Source: Deltaproteobacteria bacterium (GTDB lineage Bacteria > Myxococcota_A > UBA9160 > PR03). From it: a stretch of DNA of 6,112 bases. The stretch spans positions 1 through 6,112 of the forward strand of contig JAGSPS010000201.1 of the NCBI GenBank assembly GCA_018262315.1, in the 5' to 3' direction. Made by a program: the position numbers and the translations under genes. The notes beneath the pieces are model-generated. The model ran no database searches. It saw only the letters and a list, made by a program, of their open reading frames with translations, and had not been told where the DNA came from. Position 1 is the stretch's first letter. Each line of letters begins with the position of its first letter. This document shows, piece by piece, positions 1 through 4,880 of this stretch.

Positions 1-16
1 GCGTCGCACCGTAGAG

Positions 17-57
17 ACGATGGAGCGGACAGGCGCTGCGCGCCTGCCGCTCATCGT
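17..57 (-). terminator. Long GC-rich hairpin downstream of the oxidoreductase operon
   Basis: Positions 17-21 (ACGAT), 23-28 (GAGCGG) and 30-36 (CAGGCGC) pair with 40-46 (GCGCCTG), 47-52 (CCGCTC) and 53-57 (ATCGT). This makes an 18-bp stem with two single-base bulges (G22, A29) and a TGC loop at 37-39. It lies 40 nt beyond the stop codon of the minus-strand oxidoreductase, where a transcription terminator is expected. No run of T follows on either strand, so it would be a hairpin-only terminator or a 3'-end stabilising structure. A weaker hairpin (60-69 with 73-80) sits between it and the stop codon. The pairing is seen directly; the terminator role is inferred. Confidence 0.5.
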
Positions 58-96
58 ATGGCGGGGCGCTACGCGCCGCCGGAGTTGCTGGGTCGG

Positions 97-1479
97 CTAT
101 TCGAGATCCGGCGGTGTGACGCGTTCGATCCACGAGCGGTAGTCGGCGAGGCCTACGGCTTGCTGGCGAGCGGCGACGCGTTTTCGCAGTCGTTGCAGGC
201 TGGCTCCGTCGTGCGGCCGCTGTGTCGCGACGTGCGCGGCGACGCCGTCGGCGAGCTTGCGGGCGGCCTCGCGCGGAGCATCGAAGATCGCTTCCTCGCC
301 GGCGTGACCGGCTTCGCCGACGCCGAGGAAGCTCTCGATCACCTTTTCGGCCACGTGGCTGGCGTGTTTGCGCGACGCCACGATGTTGCCCTTGCCGGTG
401 ACGACGTTGCCCGCCGAGAACACGTTCGGATAGTTGGCGAGTCGCCCGAGGTCCCAGTCGGTGAAGGCGAAGAGTTCCCCCTTCATGTCGATGCCGGGAA
501 TCGCCTCGGGGATGCTGCCGATCGACGAGATCACGTAGCTGCCGCGTCGCTCGAAGGTGGCATCTGTGCCGACGGGCTTGCCGCCTTCCATGCGCGTGCG
601 GCGGAAGCGAATGCCCACGAGGCGGTTGCCTTCGACGACGAGCCCGTCCGGCGCGGAGAGCGGCTCGATCTGGAAGCGGTACTTCTCGATCGCCTTGTCG
701 AGCAGCTTCTTGCGCGCGCCTTCGACCTTCGCGCGGCGGTCGCCCGGCGCGCCTTCGGGCATCTCGACGAGCGGCATGTCCTCGGGGCGGCGGCGATAGA
801 AGAGCGTGCAGCCGCGCAGGCCGAGATCTTCGAAGCGCAGTCCGTGGCGCTCGAGCGCCTTCGGGATGCCCTTCACTTCGAGTTCGAGGATCGTCTCGTC
901 GATGCCGCGCTCGCGCAGCTTCGCGCGCGTGGTTTCGAGCATCAGCGCCTTGGCGACGTCGATCGAGGCGAGTCCGCCGCCCACCACGATGGCGTCGTCC
1001 TGTGCCTCGAAGCGCGGGCCCGTGTAGGCCTTCTCGCCGGCGTGGTTGAACCAGATGATGAACGGGTTCTGGTAGACCAGGCCGCGACCCAGAAATGCGT
1101 CGGCTCCGTCGACCGGCAGCGGGCGATCGCGCCACGCGCCGTTCGCCAGCACCACGGCGTGGAAACCCCAGCTCCGCGCGAGCGCCTCGAAGTCGACGTC
1201 GCGGCCGATGCGGGTGTTCGGCACGAAAGCCACGTTCGCGTGCGCGAGCTTGGCGTCGATCGTGCGGTACTCCTTGCGCCGCAGTTCCTGGTGCCAGCGC
1301 GGGAGGCCGTCCTCGATCTTTCCGTAGGGGCGCGGGTTCTGCTCGAAGACGGCGACGAAGGCGCCTTCTTCGGCGAGCCGCTCCGCTACCTCGGCGCCCG
1401 CGGTGGCGCCTCCGATCACTGCGATGGCATGTTCCCCGAGTCGCGAAGCGTTCTTCTGTTCCGGCATGCGGCCTAGCAT
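97..1479 (-). CDS. FAD/NAD(P)-dependent oxidoreductase, GltD/ferredoxin-NADP reductase-like
   Basis: A 460-residue two-dinucleotide-binding-domain flavoprotein, presumably cytoplasmic, moving electrons between NAD(P)H and an unidentified partner. The N-terminal FAD-binding fold has a variant glycine motif at residues 20-30 (AVIGGATAGAE), followed by an acidic residue at the end of strand 2 (FEQNPRPYGK, 45-54). The NAD(P)-binding motif is at about 163-173 (AIVVGGGLASI), with a YRRRPEDMP stretch (228-236) as in glutamate synthase small-subunit relatives. The C-terminal FAD signature is at 351-365 (PNVFSAGNVVTGKGN), with GN where many relatives have GD. There is no CxxC redox pair and no N-terminal 4Fe-4S cysteine cluster, so it is neither a disulphide reductase nor a full GltD. 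The start at 1479 (MLGRMPEQ) was chosen; Met5 at 1467 is an alternative, and neither has a strong ribosome binding site. It follows the DUF456 gene by 26 nt and is probably co-transcribed. The family is clear; the substrate is unknown. Confidence 0.85.
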   Translation of the reverse strand: MLGRMPEQKNASRLGEHAIAVIGGATAGAEVAERLAEEGAFVAVFEQNPRPYGKIEDGLPRWHQELRRKEYRTIDAKLAHANVAFVPNTRIGRDVDFEALARSWGFHAVVLANGAWRDRPLPVDGADAFLGRGLVYQNPFIIWFNHAGEKAYTGPRFEAQDDAIVVGGGLASIDVAKALMLETTRAKLRERGIDETILELEVKGIPKALERHGLRFEDLGLRGCTLFYRRRPEDMPLVEMPEGAPGDRRAKVEGARKKLLDKAIEKYRFQIEPLSAPDGLVVEGNRLVGIRFRRTRMEGGKPVGTDATFERRGSYVISSIGSIPEAIPGIDMKGELFAFTDWDLGRLANYPNVFSAGNVVTGKGNIVASRKHASHVAEKVIESFLGVGEAGHAGEEAIFDAPREAARKLADGVAAHVATQRPHDGASLQRLRKRVAARQQAVGLADYRSWIERVTPPDLE

Positions 1480-1505
1480 GACATTTGCGATCCGACGCCT
1501 CAATC

Positions 1506-2054
1506 TCAGTTCGTGAATGCGCCGTAGACCAGCAGCATCCAGATCACGACGCCCGCCGCGAGCTTGCCGAAGGTGCCGGCGAGCTTGCCCGCCGCGGCGC
1601 CGAGCGCGGCGCGGAACTTCTCGCCCGGGTGGCGCTGGTGCACGGCGCTCGCCTCGCCGATCCACGCACCCGCGAAGGCGCCGACGAGTCCGCCGAAGAT
1701 CGTCCCGATGATCGGGATCGGCAGCAGCCCGGTGAAGAAGATCGCGCCGACGACGCCGCCGGCGAATGCGCCGACCATCCCGCGTCGCGTAGCGCCGCCG
1801 TACTTGGCGCCGGCTGCGCCCGCGACGGCCTCGACCGCTTCCGCGACGACCCCGATCGCCGCGCACACGCAGAGCAGCGTCCAGCCGAAGTGGATCGACG
1901 GCACGCTCGTGAACGGGATCGTGCCGAGCAGCTGCGCTCCCGCGCCGAGCCCGATCATCAGCCACAAGCCAGGGAGACCGATCGGGATCAGCCCGAGGCA
2001 CGCGAGCGCGACGAGCGAGAAGAGCGTCGCCATCACGTAGGTCGGCCATTCCAT
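1506..2054 (-). CDS. DUF456 family integral membrane protein
   Basis: A 182-residue, very hydrophobic, glycine-rich inner-membrane protein of unknown function. The DUF456 features are present in order: a first membrane helix (about 8-26) running into an IGLPGLWLMIG turn (25-35), a third helix with AEAVEAVAGAAGAKYGG (71-87), then two glycine-zipper segments (92-110 and 114-133) linked by the LLPIPIIG turn and ending in the family's typical GAFAGAWIGE (125-134). A last helix lies at about 163-180. Length is normal for the family. The first Met (2054) fits the usual short N-terminus before helix 1; Met8 (2033) is possible and neither has an obvious ribosome binding site. It is first in a likely two-gene unit with the downstream FAD oxidoreductase and is divergent from the SDR gene. 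DUF456 has no established biochemical role and the pairing does not define one. Confidence 0.85.
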   Translation of the reverse strand: MEWPTYVMATLFSLVALACLGLIPIGLPGLWLMIGLGAGAQLLGTIPFTSVPSIHFGWTLLCVCAAIGVVAEAVEAVAGAAGAKYGGATRRGMVGAFAGGVVGAIFFTGLLPIPIIGTIFGGLVGAFAGAWIGEASAVHQRHPGEKFRAALGAAAGKLAGTFGKLAAGVVIWMLLVYGAFTN

Positions 2055-2145
2055 GCTTCGGGCAAGCCTAGCCTTCGTGGGTGCGTTCGCCGTGAGAGTG
2101 CGCTTCCCTCCCGCGGTCGCGGTCGCAGCTCAGAGGATCCACGTC
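2055..2145. promoter_or_regulatory. Divergent intergenic region between DUF456 and SDR genes
   Basis: This 91-bp spacer must hold the start signals for both the minus-strand DUF456/oxidoreductase unit and the plus-strand SDR/hydrolase unit. I cannot pick out a convincing -35/-10 pair in either direction. A short CGCGGT direct repeat (2113-2124) is the only internal structure seen. The promoter role is inferred only from gene orientation. Confidence 0.4.
2132..2137 (+). promoter_or_regulatory. Ribosome binding site of the SDR gene
   Basis: AGAGGA lies 8 nt before the ATG at 2146. It decides the start: the frame is open up to an ATG at 2053, but that upstream stretch overlaps the divergent DUF456 start and lacks SDR-like sequence, whereas 2146 gives the usual short lead-in to the nucleotide-binding fold. 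Confidence 0.75.
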
Positions 2146-3105
2146 ATGCAGCAGGAAGAAGCGTCGCGCTTCGGCTTCGAGTCGACGGCTGCAGAGGTGG
2201 CGGCGGACGTCGATCTCGCGGGCCGCGTCGCCGTGGTGACGGGTGGCTCGGGCGGCCTCGGCGCGGAGAGCGCGCGCGTGCTGGCGAGTCGCGGTGCGCG
2301 CGTGTGGATCGGGGCCCGCGACCTCGCGAAGGGCGAGAAGGTGGCCGCGGGGATCCGCGCGACGACCGGCAGCGACGCCGTCGAAGTCGGTGCGCTCGAA
2401 CTCGGCTCGCTGCCGAGCATTCGAGCCTTCGCGGCGGCGACGCTCGCGCGCCACCCGGCGATCCACCTGCTGCTCGACAACGCCGGCGTGATGGCGTGTC
2501 CGCTGGCTCGCACCGAGCAGGGCTTCGAGTCGCAGTTCGGCACCAATCATCTGGGACACTTTCTGCTGACGGGCTTGCTCGCGCCGGCGCTGCGCGCTGG
2601 GGCGCCGTCGCGCGTGGTGTGTCTCAGCTCCAGCGGTCACCGCTTCGGAGCGGTGAACTTCGAGGACCCGAACTACAAGACGCGACCCTACGACAAGTGG
2701 GAAGCCTACGGGCAGGCGAAGACGGCGAACATCTGGCACGCGCTCGAACTCGATCGTCGCCTGCAAGACGACGGCGTGCGCGCCTTCGCCTTGCATCCCG
2801 GCGCGATCATCACCGAGCTGGGCCGCCATCTCACGGCCCAGGACCGTGAGGAGCTGATGGCTCGCGCGCCGGCGGGCGGTTTCCGCTGGAAGACCGTCGA
2901 ACAGGGCGCCGCAACACAAATCTGGGCCGCAACGGCGTCCGAGCTCGCGGGACGTGGAGGGCTCTACCTCGAGGATTGCCACATCGCCGGCCCGTCGAAG
3001 GATCTGATGTCGCAGGTTGGCTACGCGCCGTGGGCGCTCGATGCCGAGCGCGCCGCGCGCCTGTGGTCGCTCTCGGAGCAGCTGGTGGGAGCGAAATCTT
3101 GTTGA
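2146..3105 (+). CDS. Short-chain dehydrogenase/reductase (SDR), retinol dehydrogenase/WWOX-like
   Basis: A 319-residue NAD(P)-dependent oxidoreductase of the classical SDR superfamily, predicted to be soluble and to interconvert an alcohol and a ketone or aldehyde. The Rossmann glycine motif TGGSGGLG is at 32-39. An Arg (R58) after strand 2 suggests NADP(H) preference. The structural NAG is at 112-114, the tetrad Asn is N134 in TNHLGHF, a Ser cluster lies at 161-163, and the catalytic YGQAK (Y188, K192) is followed by HPG (217-219). All catalytic residues are present. The N-terminal extension (about 26 residues before the first strand) and the overall length match the retinol-dehydrogenase/WWOX-type subgroup. 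The start is set by the ribosome binding site at 2132-2137. The following serine hydrolase begins at or just after this stop, so the two are probably one transcript. The substrate cannot be told from sequence. Confidence 0.92.
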   Translation: MQQEEASRFGFESTAAEVAADVDLAGRVAVVTGGSGGLGAESARVLASRGARVWIGARDLAKGEKVAAGIRATTGSDAVEVGALELGSLPSIRAFAAATLARHPAIHLLLDNAGVMACPLARTEQGFESQFGTNHLGHFLLTGLLAPALRAGAPSRVVCLSSSGHRFGAVNFEDPNYKTRPYDKWEAYGQAKTANIWHALELDRRLQDDGVRAFALHPGAIITELGRHLTAQDREELMARAPAGGFRWKTVEQGAATQIWAATASELAGRGGLYLEDCHIAGPSKDLMSQVGYAPWALDAERAARLWSLSEQLVGAKSC

Positions 3106-3116
3106 GTCGAAACTCG

Positions 3117-4565
3117 ATGCGGAGTCTCGTCGCGTTCGGCGCGCTCGCCGCTGCGCTGGGGTCGTCTGGCTGCGTGGTCGCGACGGTGTCGTCGGTCGGC
3201 GCCGGCTTCACTGCGAAGGTCGCCTGTTCGCTCGCGTGGAACTCGGGGCAGGACGTGGATGAACTGCTGCGCAGCTACATCAAACCCGAAGCGGCGCCGC
3301 TCGGCCCGCTGCTCGGCGTCGTGAAGACGGCGGACGGCGCGGAGGGGCGCGCGTTCTGGGGCCTCGTGCGCGCGCGCGCGATCCATCGCCCGGGTCTCGG
3401 CTGCACGCTGCTGCGCGATGCAACAGCGGAATCGCTCGCGTTGCCCGGCGGTGTGGACACGCCGCGCGTGTCACTTCCGCCCGGAGCGCCGTGGCCGCGC
3501 GGCAGTGCCGGGTTGCTCGCGCCCGCACCGCGCGCGATCGACGCGGCGATCGACCGCACCTTCGCGGAGCCCGTTCCATCGAACGGGCGCGTGCGCCGCA
3601 CCACCGCGGTCGTCGTCGCGCACGATGGCCAGCTCGTCGCCGAGCGCTACGCGAGTGGCTATGGCCCCGAGACACCGATGCTCTCGTGGTCGATGGCGAA
3701 GAGCGTGACTGCCGCGCTGGTGGCGATCGAGATCGGCGACGGGCGACTCGCGCTGCACGAGCGCGCGCCGGTTCCCGAGTGGTCGTCGCCCGACGACCCA
3801 CGCCACGCGATCACGCTCGACCAGCTGCTGCGGATGTCGAGCGGACTCGAGTTCGACGAGCACTATGGCGCGGTGAACGATGTCTCGCGCATGCTGTTCA
3901 CGAGCGGCGACGTCGGCGCATTCGCCGCGAAGAGCAAACTCGCAGCGCCGCCCGACACGGTGTGGAGCTACTCGAGTGGCACGGCGAACATCATCGCCAG
4001 GATCCTGCGCGAACTGCACGGCAACGATCTCGGCGCACTGGTGCGCTTCTCGCGCGGACGCCTCTTCGACGCCGCCGACATGACCAGCGCGTTCTTCGAG
4101 CCCGATGCGTCGGGCTCCTTCATCGGCTCGTCGTTCGCCTTCATGACCGCGCGAGACTGGGCGCGCTTCGGCGAATTGCACCGCCAGGACGGCGTCTGGT
4201 TCGGGCGCCGCATCCTGCCCGAGGGCTGGGTGCGCTACGTGACGACACCGACTCCGCTCGCGCCCGAGGGCAAGTACGGCGCGCACTTCTGGCTCAACGC
4301 GGGCGATCCCAAGGATCCGTCCCGGCGGCCGTGGCCGAAGCTGCCGACCGACACCTTCGCCGCGACGGGGCACAGCGGGCAGTACGTGTTCGTGGTGCCG
4401 TCGGCGAAGCTCGTGGTGGTGCGACTCGGCCTCTCGCTGCCCGACGACGGCAAAGAAGGCGCCGAGGAACTGGTCGCCGACGTGATCGCGGCGATCGAGG
4501 GCCAAACTGCATTTGCGCGCGCCGCCTCTGGTAGCGTGTCGCCGCCCGGCTCCGCGGGCCCGTAG
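3117..4565 (+). CDS. Serine hydrolase of the beta-lactamase class C / 6-aminohexanoate-dimer hydrolase type, putative lipoprotein
   Basis: A 482-residue envelope hydrolase with the penicillin-binding fold. Residues 1-19 form a lipoprotein-like signal ending in GSSGC (Cys19), an imperfect but plausible lipobox. A small N-terminal domain (about 30-105) carries the paired AKVACS and RPGLGCTLL motifs seen in one branch of these hydrolases, with Cys37 and Cys96. The catalytic domain has the nucleophile and lysine in S192-M-A-K195, Y285-S-S in place of the beta-lactamase YxN, and GHSG (418-421) in place of KTG. This pattern fits NylB/EstB-like amidases and esterases better than true beta-lactamases. 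ATG 3117 was used. TTG at 3099 or 3102 is a real alternative: GGGAG at 3087-3091 is 7 or 10 nt upstream of these, and TTG 3102 overlaps the SDR stop as TTGA. The last ~20 residues look like non-homologous tail, and the TAG stop lies inside the tRNA gene. The substrate is unknown. Confidence 0.88.
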   Translation: MRSLVAFGALAAALGSSGCVVATVSSVGAGFTAKVACSLAWNSGQDVDELLRSYIKPEAAPLGPLLGVVKTADGAEGRAFWGLVRARAIHRPGLGCTLLRDATAESLALPGGVDTPRVSLPPGAPWPRGSAGLLAPAPRAIDAAIDRTFAEPVPSNGRVRRTTAVVVAHDGQLVAERYASGYGPETPMLSWSMAKSVTAALVAIEIGDGRLALHERAPVPEWSSPDDPRHAITLDQLLRMSSGLEFDEHYGAVNDVSRMLFTSGDVGAFAAKSKLAAPPDTVWSYSSGTANIIARILRELHGNDLGALVRFSRGRLFDAADMTSAFFEPDASGSFIGSSFAFMTARDWARFGELHRQDGVWFGRRILPEGWVRYVTTPTPLAPEGKYGAHFWLNAGDPKDPSRRPWPKLPTDTFAATGHSGQYVFVVPSAKLVVVRLGLSLPDDGKEGAEELVADVIAAIEGQTAFARAASGSVSPPGSAGP

Positions 4566-4631
4566 CTCAGCGGTTAGAGCAACCGGCTCATAACCGGACG
4601 GTCCCTGGTTCGAATCCAGGCGGGCCCACCA
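4556..4631 (+). tRNA. tRNA with CAT anticodon, probably tRNA-Ile2 (elongator tRNA-Met possible)
   Basis: A full cloverleaf with encoded CCA (4629-4631). The acceptor stem is 4556-4562 with 4621-4627 (7 bp), the D arm 4565-4568/4577-4580, the anticodon loop 4587-4593 with CAT at 4589-4591, and the T stem 4604-4608/4616-4620 around TTCGAAT. The C4-G69 and C5-G68 pairs and the short D loop resemble E. coli tRNA-Ile2, whose C34 is changed to lysidine by TilS; elongator tRNA-Met differs at these places. That favours Ile2 but does not prove it. The top anticodon-stem pair is an A27-A43 mismatch (4582/4598). A -10-like TAGCGT at 4532-4537 lies 18 nt upstream, inside the hydrolase frame, without a good -35. 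The 3' side abuts an integrase remnant, suggesting use as an attachment site. Confidence 0.93.
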
Positions 4632-4643
4632 TCAACTAGTTGA
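4632..4643. repeat. Perfect 12-bp palindrome immediately after the tRNA CCA
   Basis: TCAACTAGTTGA starts at the base after the tRNA. It is followed by a pyrimidine-rich stretch (4644-4660). It could be a recombinase arm or core element of the attachment site, or a short 4-bp hairpin with a CTAG loop. The palindrome is seen; its role is not established. Confidence 0.4.
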
Positions 4644-4667
4644 TCTCGCTTTGTCTTGTCTGCCGAG

Positions 4668-4689
4668 AGCTTGTCGCCAGCTTGTCGCC
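4668..4689. repeat. Tandem duplication of 11 bp
   Basis: AGCTTGTCGCC occurs twice head to tail (4668-4678 and 4679-4689) inside the integrase remnant. The core CTTGTCGCC appears a third time at 4852-4860, just inside the truncated transporter gene. Because 11 is not a multiple of three, one copy shifts the frame of whatever preceded the duplication, so the integrase C-terminus beyond this point may not be the ancestral one. Confidence 0.7.
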
Positions 4690-4719
4690 AACCCGCCTTT
4701 GCGGGCCGCAGCACTTCGA

Positions 4720-4869
4720 TCAGCGCATGGTTCGCGAGGCGGGCGTAGCGGCGCGTCGACAGCACCGACGCGTGGCGAAGGGAACGGGAAGCGCCAGCCC
4801 ATACGCGACCAGAACGGCCAGACCGAGGCCGGTCGCCAGTCGCAGTGTCGCCTTGTCGCCCGGGCTCAC
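4720..4869 (-). pseudogene. Truncated start of a DUF2955/FUSC-like inner-membrane transporter gene
   Basis: GTG at 4869 lies 9 bases after the HlyD-type gene's stop and has an excellent ribosome binding site. The frame encodes 49 residues. The first 31 read MSPGDKATLRLATGL followed by GLAVLVAYGLALPVPF: a charged cap, then a hydrophobic segment ending in a short PVPF turn, as at the start of DUF2955/FUSC-like membrane proteins often encoded next to this type of adaptor. After Phe31 (4777) the frame crosses into integrase DNA and yields only an Arg/Cys-rich shadow (TRRCCRRAAT) to a TGA at 4720-4722. The full-length family has several hundred residues and many helices, so this is a broken gene and the pump has lost this partner here. 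The gene start is well supported; the DUF2955 assignment rests on about 30 residues and is moderate. Confidence 0.6.
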
Positions 4870-4875
4870 GACCGG

Positions 4876-4880
4876 TCCTC
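4876..4880 (-). promoter_or_regulatory. Ribosome binding site for the truncated transporter gene
   Basis: GAGGA on the minus strand overlaps the HlyD-type gene's TGA stop and is 6 nt from the GTG at 4869. This spacing is near ideal and shows that a translationally coupled gene once followed the adaptor gene. Confidence 0.65.

Larger units (their letters stand above)
4574..4777 (-). pseudogene. C-terminal remnant of a phage-type tyrosine recombinase (integrase)
   Basis: The minus frame from about 4777 downwards reads LRHASVLSTRRYARLANHA and then LIEVLRPA. This aligns without gaps to the end of phage integrases (typical form LGHASV..T.RYA.L): the box-III His is at 4772-4774 and the Tyr that would form the covalent DNA link is in the RYARL motif, at 4744-4746. 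The usual Gly of LGH is Arg because the break point falls in that codon. Upstream of 4777 the frame has no integrase-like sequence, so the core-binding domain and the catalytic Arg and Lys boxes are missing and the fragment cannot be active. The frame continues through the 11-bp tandem repeat and antisense through the tRNA to a TAA at 4574-4576. An integrase tail next to a tRNA 3' end is the classic arrangement of an island or prophage inserted at that tRNA. The family call rests on motif recognition. Confidence 0.75.

Noticed and set aside
58..1476. Long plus-strand open frame opposite the oxidoreductase gene
   Set aside because: It is the antisense shadow of a gene with clear FAD and NAD motifs. 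Its composition (Arg/Ala/Asp-rich, no fold-like pattern) is typical of opposite-strand frames in GC-rich DNA.
1480..2049. N-terminal 190-residue extension of the oxidoreductase frame on the minus strand
   Set aside because: This stretch is an Arg-rich shadow of the DUF456 gene in another frame. The real protein starts at 1479 or 1467.
1485..2849. Plus-strand 454-residue open frame spanning DUF456 and the SDR start
   Set aside because: It is Arg/Asp-rich low complexity, crosses two well-supported genes in different frames, and has no recognisable motif.
3471..4534. Two ~345-residue frames, one on each strand, within the hydrolase gene
   Set aside because: The hydrolase frame carries all three active-site motifs; the others are GC-driven shadows with Arg-rich composition.
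4574..4631. WIRTRDRPVMSRLL peptide at the end of the integrase frame as a conserved protein segment
   Set aside because: It is only the antisense translation of the tRNA, a familiar source of false protein matches, and not evidence of homology.
4692..4705. CCCGC-CTTT-GCGGG hairpin as a terminator for the tRNA
   Set aside because: The stem is 5 bp, has no following T-tract, and lies in integrase-derived coding sequence, so chance is more likely.
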